DNA from: Pyricularia pennisetigena
Lineage: Eukaryota > Ascomycota > Sordariomycetes > Magnaporthales > Pyriculariaceae
Length of the DNA stretch: 64,000 nt
NCBI RefSeq assembly: GCF_004337985.1
Contig: NC_043742.1
Span: forward strand, 6,944,641-7,008,640
Direction: 5' to 3'
Of the stretch, positions 1 to 11,220 are shown in pieces. The notes under the pieces were generated by a model that saw only the letters and a program-made list of their open reading frames with translations, did not search any database and was not told the DNA's origin. Positions within the stretch are counted from its first letter, which is position 1; each line of letters opens with the position of its first letter. A program made the translations under genes and the position numbers.

Positions 1-312
1 AACAAATCGGCCACACACATGTCCTTCATATCATCATAGTCAGTCTGTATAGTGGTAAATATTCATCACCAACACCAGCTTACACGATCAGCAGCGAGAA
101 ACGAGCTGCACGTCATGAAAAAGAAGCATATCAAGCCAAGGATGGGAAAAGGGCTCTCAATTGACTGGAATTTTACCTTTCCCCGCGCGAACCAAAGAAA
201 ATGAGACTGTGACAGCTCCGGGCGGGGATTTGAACCGTTCGGAACACACCTATCGACGGCCACTGCGAGCTTCCACGCACCCCAACCTGTCGAAGATGAA
301 GGCTTGGCTGAT
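1..312. other. Window edge, no gene seen
   Basis: This stretch lies before the first assembly gap. No convincing reading frame or splice signals are visible; the apparent long frames here exist only because they run through the N gap. On the minus strand at 236-226 there is an 11-base match to an RNA polymerase III B box, but no tRNA can be folded around it. Confidence 0.5.
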
Positions 313-1226
313 NNNNNNNNNNNNNNNNNNNNNNNNNNNNNNNNNNNNNNNNNNNNNNNNNNNNNNNNNNNNNNNNNNNNNNNNNNNNNNNNNNNNNNNN
401 NNNNNNNNNNNNNNNNNNNNNNNNNNNNNNNNNNNNNNNNNNNNNNNNNNNNNNNNNNNNNNNNNNNNNNNNNNNNNNNNNNNNNNNNNNNNNNNNNNNN
501 NNNNNNNNNNNNNNNNNNNNNNNNNNNNNNNNNNNNNNNNNNNNNNNNNNNNNNNNNNNNNNNNNNNNNNNNNNNNNNNNNNNNNNNNNNNNNNNNNNNN
601 NNNNNNNNNNNNNNNNNNNNNNNNNNNNNNNNNNNNNNNNNNNNNNNNNNNNNNNNNNNNNNNNNNNNNNNNNNNNNNNNNNNNNNNNNNNNNNNNNNNN
701 NNNNNNNNNNNNNNNNNNNNNNNNNNNNNNNNNNNNNNNNNNNNNNNNNNNNNNNNNNNNNNNNNNNNNNNNNNNNNNNNNNNNNNNNNNNNNNNNNNNN
801 NNNNNNNNNNNNNNNNNNNNNNNNNNNNNNNNNNNNNNNNNNNNNNNNNNNNNNNNNNNNNNNNNNNNNNNNNNNNNNNNNNNNNNNNNNNNNNNNNNNN
901 NNNNNNNNNNNNNNNNNNNNNNNNNNNNNNNNNNNNNNNNNNNNNNNNNNNNNNNNNNNNNNNNNNNNNNNNNNNNNNNNNNNNNNNNNNNNNNNNNNNN
1001 NNNNNNNNNNNNNNNNNNNNNNNNNNNNNNNNNNNNNNNNNNNNNNNNNNNNNNNNNNNNNNNNNNNNNNNNNNNNNNNNNNNNNNNNNNNNNNNNNNNN
1101 NNNNNNNNNNNNNNNNNNNNNNNNNNNNNNNNNNNNNNNNNNNNNNNNNNNNNNNNNNNNNNNNNNNNNNNNNNNNNNNNNNNNNNNNNNNNNNNNNNNN
1201 NNNNNNNNNNNNNNNNNNNNNNNNNN
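313..1226. other. Assembly gap (914 N)
   Basis: A run of undetermined bases. Whatever lies immediately downstream of the FMP27 gene on this side cannot be read. Frames spanning the gap are artefacts. Confidence 0.99.
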
Positions 1227-1477
1227 ATCCCTCCTTCCCTCTAGGAGATACCTACCCATATGCTAAAGTCTCACCGCAGTATGCATTTCTACTGCGGTCC
1301 TAGCCTCTTAAACACCTCCCAGTCTAACAAAAGAGAAAAAGAAAACCATGCTACATGCAGACGATGTGGCAAACAGTAAAAAAGCAACACAGAAACAAAG
1401 AAAAAAATAAAATAAAATAAAAGCGAGAATACAGGACCGCTGAGGTTGAGCTAACAAGATGATAGACTCCAGGTTAA

Positions 1478-4400
1478 CTAATCCCTATCATCGTCATCAT
1501 CATCATCGTCGACACCACTCTTTTCACTCCTCTGTTCCGAAGGCTCCCTCTCCTTCAGCTTCGATGTCAACGCGCTGAGCTTGTTCTTGAAGCCGCCGAG
1601 TCCAGATCTCCTCCGCTCGGCCCTTTCGCTCGAGTCGCTCATCCCGTTTGTTCTGCTCCTCGACCGCGGGCGCAGCTTATCGGGGTCGCTGGGTTGGGTG
1701 GCTTGCGTGGTCAAGTTGGTCTCCTGAGGCGTCGGTGGCGTCATCATTAGGAAGGTAGGCACATTACTGCGCGTGGCAACGGCGAACGTGTTGCTGCGGC
1801 CCGATCGGGCAGACGTCACGCTCGAGCTTCGACTGGGCCCCTTAGCGCCGTGAAACGATGATGACTCGGAGCTTTGCATCGACTGTGGACGAGACTGAGA
1901 GTCGCCGCCGGGAGAGTTGCCAAACAGAGATGATGAGTCACTGTCGTCGCGAGCCTCGGACATGGCCGGAGATGCCAGCAGCGCTGAGCTCGTAGCGAGC
2001 GCCCGCACCTGCGACGGTTGGCCCTCGCTTCGGCGATGCCGAGTGAATTTGTTGCCGATTATGGCGCCCGTGTGAGAAATCAGTGCCTTGATGACACGAC
2101 TCTTTAGGGCCAGTGCCAAGTCAAGATTGGACCACGTCTTGTTGCGGTACTCCATCGCCGGCAGCCGGAAGACAAAGTCGTGGACATCCTCAATGTTGCG
2201 CTTCCCCATACCCTTGTAGCTGAGACAAAGCACCACCGACGACATCTTGATGTGGGCAAAGGTCATGTAGTTGCTCGCGCGTGTCATCATCTTGGTAAGA
2301 TCATCAGACGGCTTTTCGCCCTTGTCATCACTGGAGTTCGGTTTGCCTCGCAGTGCGAAACGCGATGATTTCTTGGAGTCGCTGTTGAGCGATTCCTTGG
2401 CGGTCGAGAAGCCAGTCGAGGTTCTGCCAATACCCGGCCGCGGTAACGACTCAACCGACGGCTTCTTGCCCAACGTGCGGGTCGTAGCTCCGGTGGCAGA
2501 CGAACGGAAGAGCCTGAATGTGTGACCTGTCTCGCCCGAGTGCAGACTATGCGCCTTGGACTTGGGGTTTGCTGATGTCGTGTCTGAGTTGAGCGTGGGC
2601 TGCAGTCTTAGCTCCAGCGAGCCAGGCCGCGTGCTGAAAGCCGACGAGTCCTTGTCTCCCAGACGGCCAGTTGAGCCGCTCAACGAATCATCCTCCGCGT
2701 CCCTATCCAACCCGCCTTTACTGATATCCTGCTTGACGCTGGGGTCATCCTTGGGGAAGATGTATTCAAAGAGTTTGACACCGACCTCTTGTTCGAGTTG
2801 GACCTTGACGGGGGACACATTGAGTTCGAAATGCTCCATCACAGGTATTCCAGCTATAGCCTCGAGCATGTTCCAGTGCACCTGAATCATGGGCTGACTG
2901 TTGTCCGCCGGGCTGCGCTCATCGACGTAGGGAGCAATCAATTCACCGTAGGTGGCCCTGTTCATGAGGTTCAGGCCTACGACCTTGCCAACCTGTACCA
3001 AGTTGACGTGCGAGCCGTCCGAGTTGTCTGTCCGGTCGTACTCCAGGTCCTTGAGTTGCAGCTCCGCCATCGGTTGGTTGTCATTCTGCACCAGGAGCCA
3101 TACGACCTCCTTGACCGAGATGCTCCACTTGAGCAGTGCGTTGTTCTGACTCGCCGTATCGTATTTGCTCTGAGCGGTCGTGATGGCTTTCATGGTGAAG
3201 AAGAGTTCGTCTTCGGCTGTAGCAAGGTCCCTCTCAAGAGAAATCCTGTCCTGCCAACTCTTCTTGTCGAGATATTTGGAATGCACCTGGAAGTGCGTCT
3301 TGATGTCGTGCATCTGCCTGATGCGTTCCTGGAGCTTGACCACCATCTCGGGCGCACCGCGCAAATCACTGAAATCCGAAGCCAGCATAATCTTTTCGAG
3401 ACGTTCGTTTCGGTGCTTCTCCGAGGGCTCGCTGTACAAGAGCAGATCGTTGACTATCTTGTAGATGGCAAAGTATTGCGTCGAGTCGCACACGGCAAAA
3501 GCCTGTGGAAACTCGACCCACAGGTTGTCCATCTGGTTCTCGGCAACTTCGTAAGATGACTTTGTGCTGAGGTCCTCGTCGCCCGTAGTATTAACCTCAT
3601 CGTTGTACTTGAGCCTCAGCGTGTTGTACTTGTCGTAGCGCAGCATGGCCGACGTCCTTTGGACGACCCGCTTAAAGCCGAACGGGGCCGTTTGGAAATC
3701 GAACATGACCTCCATCGGGACCCAGGGTGGCCACGGTGATCCGTTTGGTGTACCGTATGTACTGCCAGAGTGCAGAGACAGAAGCTGTTGGGCAAACCAT
3801 TTTTGGTCTGTGACAAAGAACTGCGTATTGTCCATGTTCACCAGGAACCGGCGTTGAACAAGCCCACTGACCGTATCGTATATGCGTTCTTTGTCCAGCA
3901 CCTCGACCACCTTGAGCTCCATTCCCTTGGCTGTAATGAGCACCACGTTCTTGGTGTTCTTGTCGCTCTGTAGCTGAATCTGCGGAGCAATGAGCCGCAC
4001 ATGATAGCTGTACTGTGGCACGAAGCCGTCCGCAATGTTCCCGGACAAATCTCCGATCGACGGGCCGCATATGGCCTCCCCAGATCCAGACTTGTCCGTG
4101 CTAGATTTGTCGTCGGCATTGACAAACTTCTTGCCCTCCTGCAAGATCTTCTTGATCTTGTCCTCAATGTCTGTACCGTTTTCCTTGTCTGACGCAGAAG
4201 GGTCCGGCGATCCAGTGACACCAGAGGGTGCCGGGGTCGAAGTGCTGTTCGTAGGCTTCGAGTTCTTGACCTTGGCCTGCTCTTCAACAATGTCCAGAAT
4301 GAACTTGATCGCCGGGCGTGAAAGATAGTAGACGAACCCACGGCGCTGGCTGACCTGGTGACTATAGCGCAAAATGATGTTGCGGAGGAGGTTGTTCCAC

Positions 4401-7400
4401 TTCAGCTGCATGTTGTGTACCACGAACCTGTTCTTGAAGTCACTGGCAAACTCGGCACCCGAAGGTAAAGTGATGGAGCCTTCCGAGAGCGGTATTGATA
4501 TCGACGTGTCCGTCTTCTCGGTCAGCCTTTTTATATCATCACCCGGGCCCTGATGTATCATTTGTTTTAGCATGTTCTCCAAAAACTTTTGCTTCTCCTG
4601 GAGCACGCTGCTATGCTTTGTAAGCTTGTCGCGGTCTGATGACAGATCGGCATCTTGATGGTTGGTCTTTATCAGTCTGAGCTCGATTTCGCCCAGAGTC
4701 CGGGTGCCATTCTCAATTTGTTCCTTTATCTGCGATAGACGCTTGCGAATGAGTTGTATCTGCACTCTACGCGGATCATCGTCTTGACTCATGATGCAGA
4801 AGTGAGTTGGCTCGTCACCAAAGGGGCTACTCCTCGAGACATCTCCCGCGATAATGCCTCCAATGTCCGTCTGTCTGAAGTAGGTGATCCTCGGGGCAAA
4901 CACCAGTGGGAGTATCTGCGTCTCTGGTGTTCCCTCGGAGGGCACCAGAGAATCAAGCTCCACAAAGTCGTCCATGTCTATCCAGCTAAAGTCATTGTCT
5001 GGTATCGTAAAGCGTGAGAGGTCGTTTTCGTCATCTCCGTGGTCAAATCCCGGAATCGAGCTATTCTTTGTGGACTCTGCAGTAGCGGCACGCATATTAG
5101 CCGAGACGGCTCGAATATCGGCCGATGCAAGATCTAGTTGACCAGCATGTATCTTCATGCCCGTGGTCCTCGACTGCTCTGCCTTGTTCCCCCTGCCTTG
5201 GGTGTTGAACTCCTCCCTTCTTTGATGCAAGTCCAACATGAAGCTGTCAAAGCGGACCTTGATACCCGTTGCCTGCATCGCTTCCTCCGAGGGATCCTCG
5301 GGGTCCTTGTGTCTGTAGATATGGCTAAGGAAGAGCGGGGCAAGGAGCAGGTTGTACTTGATAGTTGCCAAGTGTCGGCCAAACTTTTTGCTGTTCTTTT
5401 CACGACCTGGCCACAGAGCGCCTTGCCGGATGGGCAGAGACATTGGCCCGCCAAAGAGCGACCACCACGCGAAGAAGTGTGTGAAAAAGCGCGGCGTCAG
5501 GTGGACAGTGTTGTAGCTACGCGACGGTTCAGGGTTTGAAGTGGTCCATTCCCGATCCGCTGGTGCACAAATAGCAACCGACAGATGGATGTGATTGCTT
5601 CTGAAGCCGCGGAAAGCGTCGTACGGTTTGTCATCCAACGAGACTGCGTTCTGTGGAGTCTTCAAGACTACATCGTAGTGGGGTTTGAACTCAAAGTTTC
5701 GCTTGCCGTGCTCGATGGCTCGCTCAAAGACTAAGCCAGCACGCCATTGGACCCTTCCGGATAACTTCATGATGACCTTCTGGAAAGCTGCTCCAGGCTT
5801 ATGGTCTTCGGCCGATACTCCACCGGGGTCGCCACTGAGACGTTCGGACTCCCGGGCAATGTGACTGTAGTCTGGCACGGCAAGAACATATTCGCCGCTG
5901 TCGACGGTCATGAAGCGTTTGGCATCGTCGTCTTCGTGGATGTTCCACCGAACATCGTTACGCCAGCACATGAGAAATCCAGCACCGGCGCCAGTGACCT
6001 TGTACGGGTCTCGGGTGCCCTTGAGTGCAAGGTGAACGTCGCCATCCCCTTTCCAGGCGACGCGGACACGAGAGTGTAGATTGAGTCTTATCTTGTCCCA
6101 GAATCCCACTCGCTCCGACGGATCCAGCTGGGGCTTCGTGAAGGACTCTATAGCCATCATCATGTCCTGAACGGCCGGTTGATAGCATGGGCCCCATGTG
6201 AACCTTGTTGGCAGGGCCGTGTTGATGTCGACCCGAATATCGGAGTATGACTTGACGGGACCAACCGTCCGCCTGACATCGATTGCAAACGCGCCTTCGC
6301 CATCGTCGTTGCCGGGCGATGCAGCTCTTTCTGGTACTATCTCTACTCTAATCCTTCGTGTGGACTCAGGCCCGTGAAACTCCTCCGCTATGACAAAATC
6401 TGTCTTGAGCGAGAGGGCAGCCAGTCTTGCAGACTGTCCAGCCTTGAGACTTGGAACATGCAGCAGTGGTAAAGGATAATCTCTCAGAGACACCTTGGCT
6501 TCTCCCATGTCGATCGCTACGCTCATGGGGATGAGTAGCGAGTACTGCATATCCCGAGGCATGCCTTTGCCCACGTTGTGCAAAAAGTCAGGCAGATCGC
6601 GGATTGGAAATGAGGGTTTGTCAACAGTGACGTGCAGATCGTGGATCAGTGTTGACATCAGTGCTGGGCGTTGTGGCACTTCGAGGATATGTTCGTCATC
6701 ATCAACATCGTCCGGCATGTGGTCGGCACCCCAGAAGAGGCTTCTAAACTGCTTCATGCTGTTGCGTGCCGTTTCAAATTGGCGATCTATACGCCTCTTC
6801 CAGCTGTGCGCGTTGTGTTCGTTGAGTCGTCGTCTCGCCTCGCTGATGGTTACCTGAGCTCTCCCGCTCATATTCGGGGCTGCACTGTCAGGATCATAAC
6901 GGGGTGCTCGGCCCCGTCCTGGACTCTCAGAGCTTGATCGTGGGCGACCATCCTCACTTGGTGTCCTGGCCCATGATGCTCTTCCACGTTTGGATCTGCC
7001 TCTGGCCATTAGAGATCGGGTGCGGAACTTGTTTGACTCCTTCCTAGACTCTTCCTCGTGTATCTTTTTCACTTTGACCTGAAACGCTTCCTCACGGGCT
7101 AGCCTCTGTACTTGCTCGATTCGCCCAGCACGATATATCATGCCAAGTTTCCACTCAAAAGCACCATCCTCAAGCTCAAACAAGAAAGTCCTGCTACGAA
7201 ATGAGACCTTTGGGATGGCCTTGGGGCCTTCCGGCCCCTTCTGGAGGATATACTCATTCGTTCCGGTCTTGAAACGATGGTGAAGCTGTTGGGCAGATTT
7301 GAACACGTTTATAAAGTTGTCTGTGACCTTGTTGAAGATCAGTTCATGAGGAACAGCAAAGCGAATAGCGTCTGCCACAGCATCGTAAAGCTTCTCGTCC

Positions 7401-10303
7401 TTGTACCCGCCGCTGGAAAGTTTCCTGCGCGACTCGCGGTAGTCAAGACGCCCATTCTTGATGCTGATGACCCTTGCCCAGACTTTTCGCATCCTAGGCG
7501 CTTCCGCGTATAGCCTGATGAGCTTGGAATGAAAGAAAGGTGGTGACCAGCGGTGGCGGCCTGCCTCCAAGCCATGAAGCTGGAGCATAATCGGAGGATC
7601 GGCCGGCATATCCGCCTTGATTTGAACTAAAGCAGCCTTGACATCAATGGCCACCAGCTCCTTCGCTGAGCTTGCAGCGGTGTTGATGCCCCCGCCGTGA
7701 TCAGAGGCCATAGGTGGGGCTAAAAGATCGCTATTTGGAATCTTGGGTGCGTCCTCTTTTCCATTACCAGCTGGGCTTGTGCGTCGGTTGGATCGTATAA
7801 AGGCCTTTCGCAATACAGTGATGGCAATAGCAACCGAGTAGTGGCGATAAAGCGAGTACTGCACAAGCAGTGTACGTACATGGGAATGGATATGGAAAAC
7901 CGGCCCCTGATTGTCACTGAGAGTCGAGCATGCAAGTTCAAACCTGGGTATGTTGATAAATGGCTCAGCCTCCCATCTTTCAGAAGACTCCACAATGAAA
8001 GCCTCTAGTCCCTTGACGTTAACCGCGATGCGGCGGCCATCGCCGTCATTTTGGAACTTCTTCCTTGGGGACAGTGGGATTGTCCTGAGCAAATCCGCCT
8101 CGGGCATCATGCTGGTACGGCTGCTGGCACGGCGGCGTGCTGGTCTTCGTTGCAGGTTGTCAAGCCTTTGAGCACGGTACTCTGCAGACCATGATTCCAG
8201 CTGTAATGCGACACCCCGAGTGTGTTTCGATATATCTTCATCTATACCTGCAATCTCTATGCTGAAATCTCTCGCCTGTATGTTGAAGTGCAAAAGCCAG
8301 GAGGGCATCGCACGCAGAAAGTTGTGGTTCCGCTGAGCGTCTGACAATTTCTCGGGGTGCGCACTGTGCCGAAGGCTTCGCACAATGTGACGTAGACCGT
8401 CGGCGATTTCAGGCCGCACCATCTTGACTGCAAATGTTTGCAGATTGCCGGTTGCGACAACATGCACGTCGGGTGATGCCCCGAGCTGAATCTTGAGGTC
8501 AAACGACTCCGTCTGAACGATATCAAATCGACTACCTGAGGATGTCTGATAGTACAGGTGGTGTGTCTGCAACCGCATGGAAGATGCCAGGGAATAGTGC
8601 AGGTCCTCCATTGTCGAGTGAAAAGATTCAAGATCAAGAGATATGGAGGAGATGGAGGAAATAATTAGGTCAAAGTCATCCGGATCTGCAGACTTCTGGA
8701 CAGGTGGCAGAGCGATCCTGACCACGGGTTCGTGCATTGTAAACTTGACGTTGGCCTTTGGTAACAGCCTAGAGATGAGTATATGGCGCTGTTGGCTTCC
8801 GGATCTCCGCCGTCTAGAGCGGGGCCGCACCATGGCGAGAAGAAGTGGCAGGTGACGAGGATCGAGATCGACGGCGGGGGAGGTGACAATCGAGTTGGCG
8901 AAAAGGATATTGGCGTTTCTTTGCTCGGCACTCTCATGTTCAGTCAGTTCGACGGTCTTGGAGGGTAGAGTGGTTCTGATGGTCGTCGTTGCCATGGGTA
9001 TATAGAGGATGCGCTGCGGTTTCTCATGACCGTCATCTACACCCACAGATATGGACAAGGCTGCCACCAAGGCCTCGTGCGCTATATCCTTGGATGGGAA
9101 ATACATGCGGTGGGCGGGAGACTTGGGATCCAGTCGGTGAAGATCTATTCCAACCTCCTTCATGGCAGCATTGAGCTGCACAGGGACACCAGTGGTTTTG
9201 ACTGATTCGATTTTCTTGGTCAAGCCCAGGAAGCTGACGGCGAACTGGACCTCCTTGATACCCCTGAGCAGGGAACTGGCGAACTCCTTAGAGTCCGATA
9301 CGGTTTGCATAAGCTCTTGATCGGTACTTCCCGGGACCTGTATTTCCTGTACAACGTCGTCGAGGGAGCCCTCGTCATCTTCAACGTCGGACGCAGAATT
9401 CCTTGCACGAGCTCGACACTTCTTAAGGAGCTCGGTGCACAGCTGCAGGTCGTCGTACGGCAAGTGAACCCGTCCAAGCTTGAGCGCGACGGTTGCGTCC
9501 CGCAGACCATCAAGGGCATCATAGAGGAACCCGTGTATGTTCAGTGTTGCATTGTCCAAGATCTCCATCGACTCCCTCCCCTCGGGCGTGAACAAGACGC
9601 TGCGCAGAGTCATGATCCATTCGGCTTGGTTCTTCTCGTGCTGTTTCCGGCTCCGGGCCTGCCAGACAAAGCGCGCACGATCTACCGTCTTACGTCTGGT
9701 GTCGACAGCAATTGTCAAGCTTCCAAACTGCACATTTCCCACTTCCACTATGTTAACGCTTGAATTGGTGGCCACTATGTCCACCAAGCGAAACCAGTTG
9801 ATGTTTCTGTGCAGGCGCTTTATGCGCTCCTTGAGTTTCATGAGGTGCTTCCATAGCTCGCTCCTCGGCGGACCACCAGTCGCGCGGCGTATGATTCCCG
9901 GCTTGGGACTTCGACTTCTTGCACCAGGCGCCGGCTTTGGCTCCTGATTCCGTGTTAGGCGGCCTTGTTCTCCATGGTCATCTTCTTCATCCTCACTGGT
10001 CTCAGCATCCACGGCCTTGGGGCCCTCTAACTCCTGAATATCAACTGTAACCACTAGTGCATTGATGACAATGCTCAACCAGGTAGGCTGGGCAAAGGTT
10101 GGCCGATGTACGTTGAGGCCGAGACCCCGAATCTCGATCTTGAAGCCATCGCGTGGGGTGTAGGCTAGTCGGCGAAGCGAAAAGTATCCGACGCGCTGGA
10201 TTGAAATGCCGGTAACGATGCGAAGGACTGCGAAGACGACAAATGTCGAGAGGTAAACGAGGACGATGACACCGAAGACGAAGGTCGGGTTGAGGAGAGC
10301 CAT
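1478..10303 (-). CDS. FMP27: FMP27/BLTP2 (Hobbit) family bridge-like lipid transfer protein
   Basis: A single uninterrupted frame of 2941 residues, close to the usual size for fungal members of this family. One hydrophobic segment (about residues 5-27) opens the protein and would anchor it in the ER. The family GFWDK motif is seen near residue 1400, followed by DPYK and a WRNDVRWNI stretch. The family WPPW motif (SPWPPWVPMEV) is near residue 2190. Coiled-coil-like charged segments lie around residues 1850-1920, and the C-terminus is Ser-rich and ends in eight aspartates. Proteins of this family (yeast Fmp27/Ypr117w, Drosophila Hobbit, plant SABRE/KIP) form long hydrophobic-groove rods at ER-plasma membrane contacts and move bulk phospholipid. 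The ATG chosen directly precedes the membrane segment. The lack of introns over 8.8 kb contrasts with most neighbours. The family call is secure; the contact site is inferred from homologues. Confidence 0.93.
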   Translation of the reverse strand: MALLNPTFVFGVIVLVYLSTFVVFAVLRIVTGISIQRVGYFSLRRLAYTPRDGFKIEIRGLGLNVHRPTFAQPTWLSIVINALVVTVDIQELEGPKAVDAETSEDEEDDHGEQGRLTRNQEPKPAPGARSRSPKPGIIRRATGGPPRSELWKHLMKLKERIKRLHRNINWFRLVDIVATNSSVNIVEVGNVQFGSLTIAVDTRRKTVDRARFVWQARSRKQHEKNQAEWIMTLRSVLFTPEGRESMEILDNATLNIHGFLYDALDGLRDATVALKLGRVHLPYDDLQLCTELLKKCRARARNSASDVEDDEGSLDDVVQEIQVPGSTDQELMQTVSDSKEFASSLLRGIKEVQFAVSFLGLTKKIESVKTTGVPVQLNAAMKEVGIDLHRLDPKSPAHRMYFPSKDIAHEALVAALSISVGVDDGHEKPQRILYIPMATTTIRTTLPSKTVELTEHESAEQRNANILFANSIVTSPAVDLDPRHLPLLLAMVRPRSRRRRSGSQQRHILISRLLPKANVKFTMHEPVVRIALPPVQKSADPDDFDLIISSISSISLDLESFHSTMEDLHYSLASSMRLQTHHLYYQTSSGSRFDIVQTESFDLKIQLGASPDVHVVATGNLQTFAVKMVRPEIADGLRHIVRSLRHSAHPEKLSDAQRNHNFLRAMPSWLLHFNIQARDFSIEIAGIDEDISKHTRGVALQLESWSAEYRAQRLDNLQRRPARRRASSRTSMMPEADLLRTIPLSPRKKFQNDGDGRRIAVNVKGLEAFIVESSERWEAEPFINIPRFELACSTLSDNQGPVFHIHSHVRTLLVQYSLYRHYSVAIAITVLRKAFIRSNRRTSPAGNGKEDAPKIPNSDLLAPPMASDHGGGINTAASSAKELVAIDVKAALVQIKADMPADPPIMLQLHGLEAGRHRWSPPFFHSKLIRLYAEAPRMRKVWARVISIKNGRLDYRESRRKLSSGGYKDEKLYDAVADAIRFAVPHELIFNKVTDNFINVFKSAQQLHHRFKTGTNEYILQKGPEGPKAIPKVSFRSRTFLFELEDGAFEWKLGMIYRAGRIEQVQRLAREEAFQVKVKKIHEEESRKESNKFRTRSLMARGRSKRGRASWARTPSEDGRPRSSSESPGRGRAPRYDPDSAAPNMSGRAQVTISEARRRLNEHNAHSWKRRIDRQFETARNSMKQFRSLFWGADHMPDDVDDDEHILEVPQRPALMSTLIHDLHVTVDKPSFPIRDLPDFLHNVGKGMPRDMQYSLLIPMSVAIDMGEAKVSLRDYPLPLLHVPSLKAGQSARLAALSLKTDFVIAEEFHGPESTRRIRVEIVPERAASPGNDDGEGAFAIDVRRTVGPVKSYSDIRVDINTALPTRFTWGPCYQPAVQDMMMAIESFTKPQLDPSERVGFWDKIRLNLHSRVRVAWKGDGDVHLALKGTRDPYKVTGAGAGFLMCWRNDVRWNIHEDDDAKRFMTVDSGEYVLAVPDYSHIARESERLSGDPGGVSAEDHKPGAAFQKVIMKLSGRVQWRAGLVFERAIEHGKRNFEFKPHYDVVLKTPQNAVSLDDKPYDAFRGFRSNHIHLSVAICAPADREWTTSNPEPSRSYNTVHLTPRFFTHFFAWWSLFGGPMSLPIRQGALWPGREKNSKKFGRHLATIKYNLLLAPLFLSHIYRHKDPEDPSEEAMQATGIKVRFDSFMLDLHQRREEFNTQGRGNKAEQSRTTGMKIHAGQLDLASADIRAVSANMRAATAESTKNSSIPGFDHGDDENDLSRFTIPDNDFSWIDMDDFVELDSLVPSEGTPETQILPLVFAPRITYFRQTDIGGIIAGDVSRSSPFGDEPTHFCIMSQDDDPRRVQIQLIRKRLSQIKEQIENGTRTLGEIELRLIKTNHQDADLSSDRDKLTKHSSVLQEKQKFLENMLKQMIHQGPGDDIKRLTEKTDTSISIPLSEGSITLPSGAEFASDFKNRFVVHNMQLKWNNLLRNIILRYSHQVSQRRGFVYYLSRPAIKFILDIVEEQAKVKNSKPTNSTSTPAPSGVTGSPDPSASDKENGTDIEDKIKKILQEGKKFVNADDKSSTDKSGSGEAICGPSIGDLSGNIADGFVPQYSYHVRLIAPQIQLQSDKNTKNVVLITAKGMELKVVEVLDKERIYDTVSGLVQRRFLVNMDNTQFFVTDQKWFAQQLLSLHSGSTYGTPNGSPWPPWVPMEVMFDFQTAPFGFKRVVQRTSAMLRYDKYNTLRLKYNDEVNTTGDEDLSTKSSYEVAENQMDNLWVEFPQAFAVCDSTQYFAIYKIVNDLLLYSEPSEKHRNERLEKIMLASDFSDLRGAPEMVVKLQERIRQMHDIKTHFQVHSKYLDKKSWQDRISLERDLATAEDELFFTMKAITTAQSKYDTASQNNALLKWSISVKEVVWLLVQNDNQPMAELQLKDLEYDRTDNSDGSHVNLVQVGKVVGLNLMNRATYGELIAPYVDERSPADNSQPMIQVHWNMLEAIAGIPVMEHFELNVSPVKVQLEQEVGVKLFEYIFPKDDPSVKQDISKGGLDRDAEDDSLSGSTGRLGDKDSSAFSTRPGSLELRLQPTLNSDTTSANPKSKAHSLHSGETGHTFRLFRSSATGATTRTLGKKPSVESLPRPGIGRTSTGFSTAKESLNSDSKKSSRFALRGKPNSSDDKGEKPSDDLTKMMTRASNYMTFAHIKMSSVVLCLSYKGMGKRNIEDVHDFVFRLPAMEYRNKTWSNLDLALALKSRVIKALISHTGAIIGNKFTRHRRSEGQPSQVRALATSSALLASPAMSEARDDSDSSSLFGNSPGGDSQSRPQSMQSSESSSFHGAKGPSRSSSVTSARSGRSNTFAVATRSNVPTFLMMTPPTPQETNLTTQATQPSDPDKLRPRSRSRTNGMSDSSERAERRRSGLGGFKNKLSALTSKLKEREPSEQRSEKSGVDDDDDDDDRD

Positions 10304-11174
10304 GTCCGCGGCACCAATGTAACCGCGATAACGGCCTTTGAGGCATGCAAATGGGCCAAGCCCAACGTTAGATGAACTGGCGGGTGAGCTTGAGCATTAG
10401 ATATCGAGTCGAGTTGTATACGCGACTGCGCCAAAAGTACGAGGGGCCTCCTGCGCACTGATTAGGTACTTCGTAGATAGGTATGGTTCGGTCGTGTGCT
10501 GCGACTGCTGCTGCTACTCGGCCTCCTGAGCGCCAAAGATGAGTGGCACGCCCGCGGCCGTCATTCGCCCCGCAACCGGAAGTGCAGGGCCATTTGCTCG
10601 ATCGGTATCACACAAAGACTTGACGTAGATTCCAAGACTGAAGACAATAAAAAAGAATAAAAAAAAAGCAATGGATACCTGCGGTTATGTCAGAGTACCG
10701 GCAATGCTACTGTAGTACAGTTGTCAAATTTACCAATGGGGAAATATAGATTTCCGGGTTTGGTTTTTGACCGGACCGGTTATTCCTAAAACAATTGAGT
10801 GGGTTGTCTGTCAGACAGGTTGGCAAGGATCTGAGGTCGACCAACATCAGTGGTTCGCGAAGCCATTCTTTGGGTGATTACCGGACTGGCCCCGCCGTTA
10901 CTTATTGTTCTTTAAATTTTTTTTCTACGTGAGGAATCGCATGCACCCTGCACCCCATCCGGCCCAGGCGAGGGAGCTCTGCCCCAGCGTACCTACTACC
11001 TACGTAATAGCAGATCTCTAGCTCCGCACTCAAAACCTAGGAAATCATGAATACAGAGACAAAAATGTTTTAATAAAAGCTGGTTTCCACACCTCAAGGA
11101 CTCGTCCACCAGTAGAGTATCCCGTATGTGGTGATACCCAAGCTCGGTAAATATTTACTGGCTTCTCAACTCAA

Positions 11175-11175
<1 letters not shown>
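10304..11175. promoter_or_regulatory. Upstream region of FMP27
   Basis: About 870 bases of non-coding DNA upstream of the FMP27 start. It has short A/T-rich patches (for example 10648-10668 and 10912-10922) and a TACTGTAGTACAG word near 10708-10721. No convincing coding frame is present. The FMP27 promoter must lie here, but no specific factor site can be named. Confidence 0.5.

Positions 11176-11220
<45 letters not shown>
11176..11220. repeat. Poly(A) tract, 45 nt, at gap edge
   Basis: An uninterrupted run of adenines that ends in the assembly gap, so its true length is unknown. It is the longest homopolymer in the window. Confidence 0.95.

Noticed and set aside
215..236. Minus-strand B-box-like GGTTCAAATCC followed by CCGCCCGGAGC, suggesting a tRNA 3' half next to the first gap
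   Set aside because: The bases flanking the loop do not pair into a five-base-pair T stem, and no D or anticodon arm can be drawn. At most it is a decayed tRNA-derived fragment.
66..1303. Three long frames across the first 1.3 kb
   Set aside because: They are open only because they run through 914 undetermined bases.
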